Source: an uncultured Pelagibacteraceae bacterium
GTDB taxonomy: Bacteria > Pseudomonadota > Alphaproteobacteria > Pelagibacterales > Pelagibacteraceae
DNA length: 64,000 bases
Assembly (NCBI GenBank): GCA_902524945.1
Contig: CABZFF010000003.1
Span: 1-64,000, forward strand
Direction: 5' to 3'
Below are positions 21,785 through 32,323 of this stretch, piece by piece (the first letter of the stretch is position 1; every line of letters begins with the position of its first letter). Made by a program: the position numbers and the translations under genes. The notes below the pieces were generated by a model. The model made no database searches. It saw only the letters and a program-made list of their open reading frames with translations, and was not told the origin of the DNA.

Positions 21785-22010
21785 ATTTATCAATCTTTAG
21801 TTGTTAATTTTAAATTAATTAATCAATATTTAGGATAAAAAATTTTATTTATCAAAATATAGTTTCTTTTTAAAGTTGCAAAGTTTTTTTTAAAAATTTC
21901 TATCTGTACGATAAAGCTACAACCTAAATCAATTTTTTTTTATAAATTTAAAAAAAATTCTTGAAAATATTTTTAAAAGATCGTTTATAGGAATCTCTTA
22001 CAAATTTCTA
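21785..22010 (+). other. rpsT-dnaA intergenic region, longest gap in the window
   Basis: About 226 bp of very AT-rich DNA. I see an imperfect inverted repeat (GATAAA at 21834-21839, TTTATC at 21848-21853), several poly-T tracts and the dnaA promoter. I find no clear DnaA box (TTATnCACA on either strand), so there is no direct support for a replication origin here. No reading frame or tRNA is evident. Confidence 0.5.
21961..21989 (+). promoter_or_regulatory. Candidate dnaA promoter
   Basis: TTGAAA (21961-21966) and TTTATA (21984-21989) are separated by exactly 17 bp. Transcription starting near 21996 would give a leader of about 15 nt before the dnaA ATG. Confidence 0.55.
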
Positions 22011-23402
22011 ATGGATAAAAAAAATATTAAAACACAAAATGTTTATGTTTCTGAGGAAGAAAACACATTAAACTGGAATGATATCCAATTTTCTTTCAAA
22101 AAAACATTCGGTAGCGAGATTTACAATAGTTGGCTTCAAAAGATTTCATTAGTAAAAGAATATAATGATTACTTAATTCTTGGTGTCCCAACAAGATTTT
22201 TTAGAGATTGGATAGTTTCCAGATATTTAGATAAAATATTAGAACAGGTTAAGAGTTTTAAATTAAGTTTAAATAGAATAGAATTTAAGATCATAGAAGA
22301 AAACAAACATAATCAAGAGTTGGCAAGTATAAATGAGTTAAGCAAAGTAACTGAAATTAAAGACTCTATACTTAATTATAATAGATTAAACCCTAGTTTA
22401 AATTTTGAAAGTTTCGTAAATGGTAAAAGTAACGATATTGCCTTATCTTATTCAAAAAAGGTTTGTGAGCATATATCTCGCTATAATCCATTATATATTT
22501 GCGGGGGGGTGGGTCTAGGTAAAACCCATCTACTTAATGCAATAGGATTGGAGCTTCAAGAGGATAATAATGTGATGTTCATATCAGCCGAAAGATTTAT
22601 GTATCACTTCATAAAATCGATAAAAAAAAATGATATGGTAAATTTTAAAGATTTCTTCAGAAAGTCCTCAGTATTTATAATTGATGATATTCAATTTATG
22701 AGCGGCAAAGAAAGCCTCCAGGAGGAGTTTTTTCACACATTTAATAGCCTTATGGATAAAGGTTCCCAGATAATTATATCTTCTGATAAATCACCAATGA
22801 AGCTAGAGAGAATTCAAGAGAGAATTAAATCTAGACTGGCTGGAGGCCTAGTAGTTGATATTGATGTTCCAGATATAGATTTAAAAGAAAAAATTATTAA
22901 AAAAAAGATCGAGGAAATTCAGAGTCAATTTAAAGAAAATATAAATTTAAGTGAAGACGTAATTAAATATATTGCTAGCGAGAGTAAAACTAATATTCGA
23001 GAATTAATAGGTGTTCTAAATAGATTAATTGCTTTTAGCAGGGTTCATAATAGAATTTTAAATGTGGGTGATTGTAAAAATATTTTAAAAGATGTTTTCA
23101 ATCAGATTAGAGTCATTACAGTGGATAAAATACAGAATGTAGTGTCAAATTATTTTAATATCTCATTGAGTGATATGTTATCTCAAAGGAGATCAAGACC
23201 TCTCGCTAGACCTAGGCAGATAGCCATGTATTTAGCAAAAAAAATGACTACTAGATCCCTACCTGAAATTGGAAGAAGGTTTGCAAATAGAGACCACACA
23301 ACAGTAATTCATGCTGTAAAAACAATTACTCGTCTGTCCGAGCAAGATGAAGAAATGAAAAAAAATATAGCTCAAATAAAGAGTCTTTTACTTGAGCAGT
23401 AA
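22011..23402 (+). CDS. dnaA: Chromosomal replication initiator DnaA
   Basis: AAA+ initiator that binds DnaA boxes and opens the origin. The 463 residues show N-terminal domain I (WNDIQFSFKKTFGSEIYNSW), a short linker, the AAA+ core with Walker A GGVGLGKTHLLNA (near 164) and Walker B SVFIIDDIQFM, and the DNA-binding domain IV with the signature NRDHTTVIHAVKTI near the end. It has its own promoter and is followed 4 nt later by dnaN. Confidence 0.97.
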   Translation: MDKKNIKTQNVYVSEEENTLNWNDIQFSFKKTFGSEIYNSWLQKISLVKEYNDYLILGVPTRFFRDWIVSRYLDKILEQVKSFKLSLNRIEFKIIEENKHNQELASINELSKVTEIKDSILNYNRLNPSLNFESFVNGKSNDIALSYSKKVCEHISRYNPLYICGGVGLGKTHLLNAIGLELQEDNNVMFISAERFMYHFIKSIKKNDMVNFKDFFRKSSVFIIDDIQFMSGKESLQEEFFHTFNSLMDKGSQIIISSDKSPMKLERIQERIKSRLAGGLVVDIDVPDIDLKEKIIKKKIEEIQSQFKENINLSEDVIKYIASESKTNIRELIGVLNRLIAFSRVHNRILNVGDCKNILKDVFNQIRVITVDKIQNVVSNYFNISLSDMLSQRRSRPLARPRQIAMYLAKKMTTRSLPEIGRRFANRDHTTVIHAVKTITRLSEQDEEMKKNIAQIKSLLLEQ

Positions 23403-23406
23403 ATAA

Positions 23407-24522
23407 ATGCAATTTGTAGTAAAAAGGGACATTTTATTAAAATCGTTAAATTTTGTGCAAGGAGTTGTTGAAAAGAAAAACACATTACCTATTCTCTCAA
23501 ATGTGTTGCTACAGCTCAAAGATAAAAAATTATCAATAGTAGCTACGGATCTAGATATCATTTTTTATGATGAAATAATTGATGTTCAAATTTTAAAAGA
23601 GGGCAGCACAACAACATCTGCAGCAATATTATATGACATTATAAGGAAAATATCTTCAAATTCTGATTTAAAATTTGATTTAAAAACAGAAAATAAACTT
23701 AGCTTACAAAGCGATACTTCTAACTTTAATCTTTTATGCTTACCAACAGATAATTTTCCAACATTTGAGGATAATTTTGAGGGAAATGAGATTTTATTAG
23801 AGAGCCGAAAATTTCTAAAACTTTTATCCAAAACTAGAATTTCTATTTCAAATGATGATACTAGACATTATTTAAATGGAGTTTATCTCCATTTAATAGA
23901 AAGCAATAATAGATGTTTTTTAACTGGGGTAGCTACAGATAGCCATAGGCTATCATCTAGTAGCATAGAAATAGAGCGAGCGGATGAGTTTTCATCATTA
24001 ATTTTACCAAGAAAGACTGTTTACCAGTTAAGTTCATTATTATCAGAGGAGTTGGGTAAATTAACCATGCAAATCAGTGAAAATAAAATCAAATTTAATA
24101 TTGGTAATATAAAACTGATTTCTAAGGTAATTGATGGAAAATTTCCTGATTATAAAAAAGTTGTGCCCATTAACAATGAAAAAACATTGGTTGTATCTAC
24201 AAAAGAATTTATAAATTCAATTGAAAGAGTAACTAGTGTATCACTAGACAGAAAAGAGGGTGTAAAATTAAGTATTGATAAGAATAACATACAATTGTCA
24301 GTTAATAGCGCTAACTCTGGCGAAGGAAACGAAAAAATTAAAGCTCAATTCGATTCAGATAATTTAAATATAAGTTTTAATTCAAAATATTTAGTCGATA
24401 TTGCCAATGAGATCGAAGACAAAAATCTAAAAATTAATCTTAAGGACTCAGTATCACCAGTTCTTATAGAGGATGCATCTGATAGAAATAGTTTTTTTGT
24501 AATTATGCCGATGAAAATCTAA
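23407..24522 (+). CDS. dnaN: DNA polymerase III beta sliding clamp
   Basis: Ring-shaped processivity clamp. The 371 residues cover the three clamp domains, with LPILSNVLLQ near residue 25, TDSHRLSSSS in the middle and the conserved C-terminal end FFVIMPMKI. It lies 4 nt after dnaA. recF, often found between dnaN and gyrB, is absent here. Confidence 0.96.
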   Translation: MQFVVKRDILLKSLNFVQGVVEKKNTLPILSNVLLQLKDKKLSIVATDLDIIFYDEIIDVQILKEGSTTTSAAILYDIIRKISSNSDLKFDLKTENKLSLQSDTSNFNLLCLPTDNFPTFEDNFEGNEILLESRKFLKLLSKTRISISNDDTRHYLNGVYLHLIESNNRCFLTGVATDSHRLSSSSIEIERADEFSSLILPRKTVYQLSSLLSEELGKLTMQISENKIKFNIGNIKLISKVIDGKFPDYKKVVPINNEKTLVVSTKEFINSIERVTSVSLDRKEGVKLSIDKNNIQLSVNSANSGEGNEKIKAQFDSDNLNISFNSKYLVDIANEIEDKNLKINLKDSVSPVLIEDASDRNSFFVIMPMKI

Positions 24523-24536
24523 TTTTTTTTAGATTT
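24515..24536 (+). terminator. Weak hairpin after dnaN
   Basis: AAATCTAA and TTAGATTT form an 8-bp AT-rich stem overlapping the dnaN stop, with the T-run in the loop rather than after the stem. It could be a weak terminator or just AT-rich coincidence. Confidence 0.3.
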
Positions 24537-24572
24537 ATGATTAAATTTTATTTTTAGCTTTAAAAGCCTTGA

Positions 24573-24589
24573 TTTAGAATACTTCTAGC
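24573..24589 (+). promoter_or_regulatory. ICE-like palindrome upstream of gyrB
   Basis: TTTAGAATACTTCTAGC matches the rhizobial iron control element pattern TTTAGAA-N3-TTCTAAA in 12 of 14 defined positions. It lies about 70 bp before gyrB. A regulatory role is uncertain because gyrB is not an expected Irr target. Confidence 0.25.
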
Positions 24590-24624
24590 ACAAAGACTAT
24601 TATGGACGTTTTATATTGTCATGA

Positions 24625-26715
<2,091 letters not shown>

Positions 26716-26722
26716 TCTGCTA

Positions 26723-28006
26723 ATGGATCTTTCTACTCTTTTCAGAACAAAAGAGAATTTAAGTTTAGATAAAAATACATTAACGATTCTAAGATATATC
26801 GCCATTATCGGTCAAATTTTAGCTATTAGCATTGTTTTTTATTACTTAGATTTACCGTTCCCAATTATAGAAAGTTATTTGATAATCTCATTAGGTTTAG
26901 CTACAAATTTATATCTTCAATTTGGAATTAGGATCAATCAACTAAAAGATTTTTATGCAGCTCCTTTTCTCCTGATCGATTTGTTACAATTAAGCGCCCT
27001 TCTTTATTTGACAGGAGGTATTTTTAATCCTTTTTCAATTCTATTGATTATCCCAGCTATTGTTTCTTCAACATTTCTAAGTATGGGCACAACAATTATT
27101 TTAGGATTAATAACATCATTACTTTTATTAACTATATCATTTTTTTATTTACCTTTGCCAGGAGAAGATATGAGTTTGTTACATTTTCCAAATTTTTATA
27201 AATTCGGAATTATTATCTCCATATTAATTTGTTTAATATTTTTAAGTTATTTTGGGATTCGTTTCTCTGGTGAAAAAAAGAAAACAGAAGAAGCATTTAA
27301 AAAACTTCAGGAAGTTATTTATAAAGAATATGAACTAGAGTCTTTAGGTGGGCAAGCGGCAGCAGCAGCACATTCTCTAGGAACACCTCTAGCTACAATA
27401 AGTGTAGTAGCTAAAGAATTGAAAAAAGAAATTGGGGATAAAAACGAGCTATCTAAAGATATTGATCTATTAATTAGCCAGTCCAAAAGATGTAGTGAAA
27501 TTCTTAAAAGAATATCAAAAAAACAGATAGAGGAGGATAAATTTTTTAGCTCGACGAAATTAGAAAATTTACTTGAGGAAATCATAAATTCTTTTAAAGA
27601 GACAACTTCTAAAGAAATTATTTTAGTTTCTGATAATGATAAAAATAAAATTGATATTCAAAGGTCAGCAGAAATGATCTATGGCTTAAGAAATTTTATA
27701 GGCAATGCAATTAAATTTTCAAAAAGTAAAGTTAATATTTTTCTCATTAGCAATGATAAAGAAATAAAAATTACAATTAATGATGATGGGCCAGGATTCC
27801 CAAAAGATATTATTGAAAAATTAGGGGAACCATATATTAAATCCAGATCATTAGAATTAAATTCAAACTCTGGCTTAGGCCTTGGAACTTTCTTGGGTAA
27901 AACTTTGCTAGAAAGACAAAATGCTAAACTAATATTTAAAGATGATAAAAATTTAGGTGGTGCTTCAGTAGTAATTAGCTGGTCTCCTAAAAATATTATA
28001 CTTTAA
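26723..28006 (+). CDS. regB: RegB/PrrB-type redox sensor histidine kinase
   Basis: Membrane kinase of the RegB/RegA redox system. About six hydrophobic segments lie between residues 20 and 180. They include the quinone-binding heptapeptide GGIFNPF (98-104), as in RegB. The H-box is HSLGTPLATIS with H217 as phosphorylation site, and SKRCSEILKRI contains C257 at the position of the redox-active RegB cysteine. ATPase motifs FIGNAIKFSK, DDGPGFP and SGLGLGTFLG follow. It starts 7 nt after gyrB. The likely partner RegA is at 32324, beyond a minus-strand polyamine cluster; no senC is nearby. Confidence 0.9.
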   Translation: MDLSTLFRTKENLSLDKNTLTILRYIAIIGQILAISIVFYYLDLPFPIIESYLIISLGLATNLYLQFGIRINQLKDFYAAPFLLIDLLQLSALLYLTGGIFNPFSILLIIPAIVSSTFLSMGTTIILGLITSLLLLTISFFYLPLPGEDMSLLHFPNFYKFGIIISILICLIFLSYFGIRFSGEKKKTEEAFKKLQEVIYKEYELESLGGQAAAAAHSLGTPLATISVVAKELKKEIGDKNELSKDIDLLISQSKRCSEILKRISKKQIEEDKFFSSTKLENLLEEIINSFKETTSKEIILVSDNDKNKIDIQRSAEMIYGLRNFIGNAIKFSKSKVNIFLISNDKEIKITINDDGPGFPKDIIEKLGEPYIKSRSLELNSNSGLGLGTFLGKTLLERQNAKLIFKDDKNLGGASVVISWSPKNIIL

Positions 28007-28014
28007 GTAAAAAC

Positions 28015-29061
28015 TTATTTTGGTTCTTGTTGTGTTAAACAATGAATTGATCCAAACCCCCAAATTAATTCTGAACAATCTATAGGAATAATTTTTCTAT
28101 TATTAAATTCTTTTTTAAAAATTTTAATCACTATTTTATCTTTTGGATCATTGAAAGTAGGCAATAAAACAAATTTATTAAAAATATAAAAGTTTAAATA
28201 CGATGCTGGAACTCTTATTTTATTTATATAAATAGGTCTAGGCATAGGAATTTTTTTAATTCTAATTTGTGAAGAATTAATTCTGATTTTTTTCAAAATT
28301 TTGAAGTTTTCATCAAGATTTTTGAAATTTTTATCTTTTTTATTATTTTCGTAAGCAAGAAAAACTTTATTATGTTTTACAAATCTAGCAATATCATCAA
28401 CGTGACCATGAGTATCATCTCCCTCAATTCCTTTATTTAGCCAAATAACTTTTTTTGCTCCTAAAAATTTTTTGAATATGCGATTATAATTTTTTATTTT
28501 TAAGAAAGAATTCCTTTGTTGAATTTTACTCAATAAGCATTCTTTGGTTGTGAGTAGTAAACCTTTTCCATTAACATCGATCGCTCCCCCCTCGAGAACT
28601 ATTGGTTTTTTATTAAACTTTGGGGTGATGACATTTCCTTTGTAATTACTTTTTATTCTTAAATTGACTTTATTGTCAGCCCTATAATTTTTATATTTAG
28701 CCCAACCATTAAACTTCCAATTCAATAAAATATTTTGGCTCTTTTTATCCTTAATAAATATCGGCCCTGTATCTCTCATCCATACCCTATCTGTTTTACA
28801 AATAATAAATTTTACATTTTGTACTTTTGCATTATTTTTCCTAAGCAATCTTTTAATTGCATTCTTAGAATTGTAGTTTTTAATTAATAGATTTACTTCC
28901 TGAGACTTAGTAATTTTAGAGATTATTTCAGCAAATATCTTGGGGATATTTTTAAATTTGCCTGGCCAATCATTTTTATTATAAGGCCATCCTATTAATG
29001 TAGATTGTTGTCTTTCCCATTCAGCTGGCATCCTGAAAAGAGATTTTGTTATTTTAGGCAT
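28015..29061 (-). CDS. aguA: Agmatine deiminase
   Basis: Converts agmatine to N-carbamoylputrescine and ammonia. The 348-residue peptidylarginine-deiminase-type fold carries RVWMRDTGPIF near 95, EGDDTHGHVDDIARFV near 213 and the catalytic cysteine C341 in GFGSIHCLTQQ (family consensus GCGGIHCITQQ, so two small differences). It overlaps the amidase gene by 8 nt and is last in the minus-strand polyamine run. The arginine decarboxylase that would make agmatine is not in this window. Confidence 0.93.
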   Translation of the reverse strand: MPKITKSLFRMPAEWERQQSTLIGWPYNKNDWPGKFKNIPKIFAEIISKITKSQEVNLLIKNYNSKNAIKRLLRKNNAKVQNVKFIICKTDRVWMRDTGPIFIKDKKSQNILLNWKFNGWAKYKNYRADNKVNLRIKSNYKGNVITPKFNKKPIVLEGGAIDVNGKGLLLTTKECLLSKIQQRNSFLKIKNYNRIFKKFLGAKKVIWLNKGIEGDDTHGHVDDIARFVKHNKVFLAYENNKKDKNFKNLDENFKILKKIRINSSQIRIKKIPMPRPIYINKIRVPASYLNFYIFNKFVLLPTFNDPKDKIVIKIFKKEFNNRKIIPIDCSELIWGFGSIHCLTQQEPK

Positions 29062-29929
29062 CTCTCGGATTTTTAAGTAGTCCTTTATAATAGTCTATTC
29101 TTCTATCTCTAAAAAAAGGCCAATGTTGTCTAGAGGTTTCTACTTTTTTGAAATCAATTTCACAAATTAAAATGTTTTCTTTTAAACTGGCTTTTTTAAC
29201 AACGTTACCATTTGGATCAAATATTACACTATTCCCCCAGAACTCTATCTTTTTATTACCTTGTTTTTCAATTCCTACTCTATTTACTGCAGCAACATAT
29301 ATACCATTAGCTATTGCGTGAGACCTTTGAATTGAAAGCCAGGACTCGAGTTGCGACTTACCAAATTTCCTTTTTTCTTTTGGATGCCATCCAATAGCGG
29401 TTGGATAAAAAATAATTTCTGCTCCTTTAAGAGCTGTTAATCTTGCTGCTTCAGGAAACCACTGATCCCAACATATTAAAGTTCCTAAATTACCTTTTGA
29501 AGTTTTAAAAGATTTGAAACCTAAATCTCCAGGGGCAAAATAAAACTTCTCGTAAAATTGTGGATCATCAGGGATATGCATTTTTCTGTATTTTCCTAAA
29601 AGTTTACCTTTTTCATTAATTACAATACTACTATTGTGATAAAGCCCGGAGGTCTTCTTCTCAAATAATGAAATTATTAAAATAATTTTCAGTTTTCTAG
29701 CAAGTGCAGAAAACAAGTTACTACTAGGCCCTGGTATTTTTTCAGCGAAATTAAAGTTTTTATGACTTTCAACCTGACAAAAATATTTTGTCATGAATAA
29801 TTCTGGTAAGCAAATTATTTTTGCACCCTTTTTTGCTGCAGAATTAATTTTGTCGACAGCATTTTGAATATTTTTTTTTGGGTCAGAAGACATTTTCATC
29901 TGCACTAATGCTATCTTCGTTTTACTCAT
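29054..29929 (-). CDS. aguB: N-carbamoylputrescine amidase
   Basis: Nitrilase-superfamily enzyme that releases putrescine from N-carbamoylputrescine, the step after AguA. The catalytic triad is E43 (LPELFMTKYF), K116 (YRKMHIPDDP) and C153 (LICWDQWFPEAARL). The 291-residue length is typical, and RQHWPFFRDRRIDYY near the C-terminus is a family signature. It overlaps aguA by 8 nt and lies 6 nt after the deoxyhypusine-synthase-like gene. Confidence 0.94.
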   Translation of the reverse strand: MSKTKIALVQMKMSSDPKKNIQNAVDKINSAAKKGAKIICLPELFMTKYFCQVESHKNFNFAEKIPGPSSNLFSALARKLKIILIISLFEKKTSGLYHNSSIVINEKGKLLGKYRKMHIPDDPQFYEKFYFAPGDLGFKSFKTSKGNLGTLICWDQWFPEAARLTALKGAEIIFYPTAIGWHPKEKRKFGKSQLESWLSIQRSHAIANGIYVAAVNRVGIEKQGNKKIEFWGNSVIFDPNGNVVKKASLKENILICEIDFKKVETSRQHWPFFRDRRIDYYKGLLKNPRDA

Positions 29930-29935
29930 TATTGT

Positions 29936-30982
29936 TTAATTGAATAAATTTTGAAAATTTCTTTTTTGTCTTGATTGCCAATATTTACGATGAAACGCAT
30001 CGCTTACTATTAGGGGCAATACACTTGTAGCTTCAGCAAACACCATTTGTTCCTTCGTCACATCCACTTTGCCCCACGAACTTGCTTCTTTTAAGGTAGA
30101 ACTACTACAAGCACCATCTCTCGTATCTGCTACAGTTATTTGAATTGCGTATTTATGCATATCTACCTTTTTACCTAATAACTCCGCACAAACCACTGTA
30201 TCCTGAATAAAATTTTTGGGTACCCCACCGCCAACCATTAATAATCCCGATTGTTTTGATTTGAGTTTAATTTCAGTTATTTCTCTGAATTCTCTTATTG
30301 AGTCTATAGTAATGTGATTTTCTGGATTTTGTTCCTGATGCATTACAAGCCCAAATCCTGCTGAACTATCCGTGAAAGCAGGACAAAATATTGGAACATT
30401 ACTATCATAAGCAGTTTCTATTAATGAGTTTTTTTTCTTAGAATTTGTTTTTAAATATTTTCCAAGTTCTTTGATAAATTCCCTTGAGGTATATGGTTTA
30501 GGTTTTAGAGAATTAGCAATATCACATATAGTTTTGTCACACGCTTGAAGCTCCTCTTCATCAATATAAGTGTCATATATCCTGTCAATATAGTTGTTTC
30601 TTAGCTTAGTATCATCTTGAAACTGGGATCCCTGATAATGCTTGAAACCTAGAGCTTCAAAAAAATCCATGTCTATAATCGAGGCCCCTGTAGCCACAAT
30701 AGCATCAACCATGTTATGTTTTACTAAATCAGTGTATAAATCCATGCATCCACCTGCTGAAGTTGAGCCTGCTAAAGTTAAAAAAATCGAACAATCTTTA
30801 TCTGCAAGCATTTCATTATATATAGCTGCCGCTCTGGCTGTATCTCTAGAAGTGAAAGACATTTTACTCATACCATCAATAATCTTACGAGCATCAAAAG
30901 ACTTGATATCGATGTGCTCAACTGGGGAATTAAGTAAAGATTTTTTATTGTGTCCGATATTCGGACTATTTTTTTTATTCAT
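29936..30982 (-). CDS. Deoxyhypusine-synthase-family enzyme, probably polyamine aminobutyltransferase
   Basis: The 348 residues belong to the deoxyhypusine synthase family. LTLAGSTSAGG (near 68) is the NAD-binding region, PAFTDSSAGFG near 201 is a substrate motif, and EASSWGKVDV carries K305, equivalent to the lysine that holds the aminobutyl intermediate in eukaryotic enzymes (EAVSWGK). Bacteria lack eIF5A, so deoxyhypusine is not the product. A likely role is moving an aminobutyl group between polyamines, for example to make homospermidine. It overlaps the decarboxylase by 1 nt and is followed by aguB and aguA, which supports polyamine synthesis. The exact donor and acceptor are unknown. 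Confidence 0.85.
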   Translation of the reverse strand: MNKKNSPNIGHNKKSLLNSPVEHIDIKSFDARKIIDGMSKMSFTSRDTARAAAIYNEMLADKDCSIFLTLAGSTSAGGCMDLYTDLVKHNMVDAIVATGASIIDMDFFEALGFKHYQGSQFQDDTKLRNNYIDRIYDTYIDEEELQACDKTICDIANSLKPKPYTSREFIKELGKYLKTNSKKKNSLIETAYDSNVPIFCPAFTDSSAGFGLVMHQEQNPENHITIDSIREFREITEIKLKSKQSGLLMVGGGVPKNFIQDTVVCAELLGKKVDMHKYAIQITVADTRDGACSSSTLKEASSWGKVDVTKEQMVFAEATSVLPLIVSDAFHRKYWQSRQKRNFQNLFN

Positions 30983-32163
30983 TAAGCTACTAAAGAACCA
31001 ACTTTATCATTAGCATTATCGTACATAGATATAATTGGTTTGTCACTTAATTCGTGAATGTCATTTGAATAAAAACCATTGAAGTTTGTTCTGAAAGTAA
31101 GACTGTAAGCCCCTAACTGACCTAACTCTATATAATCACCTTCTTTAATATTATTTGGCAACAAAAAAGGTCCTTTCATATAATCTAATCCATCACAAGT
31201 TGGTCCAAAAAAACTAAAAGCAGTTAGTTTTTTAGACTGAATTCTTCCGCTTGTAATCATCTTTGAAGGTAAAACAAAGTTTGGTGCCCCAGCGTCAAAT
31301 AAAGATCCATATGTTCCGTCATTAATGTACAAGCTATTTTTTTTTCTTAAAATAACTTTAACAATTGTAGATCCACTTTCTGCCACAAGAGCTCTTCCTG
31401 GCTCACATATAATTTCTGGAAATTTATTTAACTTTAAATTATTAATCTCTTTTTTAATTTCTTCCATATAATTAATTAATGGTTCAGGATTAAGATCTGG
31501 ATATACAGACGGAAATCCTCCACCAACATTAATTGTATTTGGTATTATTTTTGTTTTTTTAATTATATTTCCTATTTCACGAATTCCTTTTGAGTAAGAA
31601 ATTTTGTGCATACATTGAGAGCCAACGTGAAAACTTATGCCAAGTTTTTTTGAATGTTCCTTACATAATCTTACTAATCCTAAAGCTTCAGAGGGAAGCG
31701 CACCAAATTTTCTAGATAGATCTATTTCAGCGTGTTCATTCGAAATTGCAATTCTCACAAATAATTCTAAATCTTTTGCTTGATTAGTGGCCTCTAGAAT
31801 TTTCCTCAACTCATCTTTACTATCAAGAGAAAAACTTTTAACGCCATAATCGAAGTAAGCTGACGATATACTTTCTTTACTTTTAATAGTATGCATAAAA
31901 TGTAACTTCGCATCCAACTTAATTTTATTTAGAAGCTTAATTTCATTTAGGGAAGCAACATCGAATTCATTAACACCATTAGCAATAATCTGTTTAATAA
32001 TTTTTTCGTTTGGATTCGTTTTGACAGCGTAGAGTATTTTTCCAGGAAAATTATCTTTAAAAAATTTTACGGATTTTTTAATCTCGTTTAACCGCATACA
32101 ATATACGGGGTGATCTGGTTGTAATGAGTTAACTAACTCGTTAACTGTTTTAAATTTTCCCAT
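30982..32163 (-). CDS. Group III PLP decarboxylase, probably ornithine decarboxylase
   Basis: Alanine-racemase-fold amino acid decarboxylase. The PLP lysine is K48 in YAVKTNP. HVGSQC near 179, NVGGGFP, CEPGRALVAESG near 253 and FFGPTCDGLD with C323/D324 are active-site signatures shared by eukaryote-type ornithine and lysine/ornithine decarboxylases. The product would be putrescine (or cadaverine). A good ribosome-binding site (GAGGA) precedes the start. It is the first gene of the polyamine run; its leader contains a 12-bp hairpin, reminiscent of leaders known upstream of alphaproteobacterial ornithine decarboxylase genes. Substrate choice between ornithine and lysine is inferred. Confidence 0.88.
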   Translation of the reverse strand: MGKFKTVNELVNSLQPDHPVYCMRLNEIKKSVKFFKDNFPGKILYAVKTNPNEKIIKQIIANGVNEFDVASLNEIKLLNKIKLDAKLHFMHTIKSKESISSAYFDYGVKSFSLDSKDELRKILEATNQAKDLELFVRIAISNEHAEIDLSRKFGALPSEALGLVRLCKEHSKKLGISFHVGSQCMHKISYSKGIREIGNIIKKTKIIPNTINVGGGFPSVYPDLNPEPLINYMEEIKKEINNLKLNKFPEIICEPGRALVAESGSTIVKVILRKKNSLYINDGTYGSLFDAGAPNFVLPSKMITSGRIQSKKLTAFSFFGPTCDGLDYMKGPFLLPNNIKEGDYIELGQLGAYSLTFRTNFNGFYSNDIHELSDKPIISMYDNANDKVGSLVA

Positions 32164-32215
32164 TTCATGTGTTCCTCACGTTAAATTACACAAAGATTTT
32201 TTAAAAAATTTAATA

Positions 32216-32252
32216 AAAAAAACCTTATTTATTTCGCGTTTAAGGTTTTTTT
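32216..32252. promoter_or_regulatory. Hairpin with T-tracts on both strands between the decarboxylase gene and regA
   Basis: A 12-bp inverted repeat (32216-32227 with 32241-32252) around a 13-nt loop has the core ACCTTA/TAAGGT and A/T arms, so on both strands it looks like a terminator. It lies about 50 nt upstream of the minus-strand decarboxylase start, within its probable leader. It may be an attenuator or part of a speF-like leader RNA. Confidence 0.45.
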
Positions 32253-32288
32253 GACACTATGTAAAGAAAAAAAGACATTTTTGTCGTG

Positions 32289-32316
32289 TTGAAATTTTGT
32301 CAACAGTACCTATATA
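32289..32316 (+). promoter_or_regulatory. Candidate regA promoter
   Basis: TTGAAA (32289-32294) and TATATA (32311-32316) are 16 bp apart. The predicted start falls at or next to the regA ATG at 32324, which would make a leaderless message. The -35 overlaps an inverted repeat, GTTGA-N7-TCAAC (32288-32304). Confidence 0.4.
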
Positions 32317-32323
32317 ACTCTTC

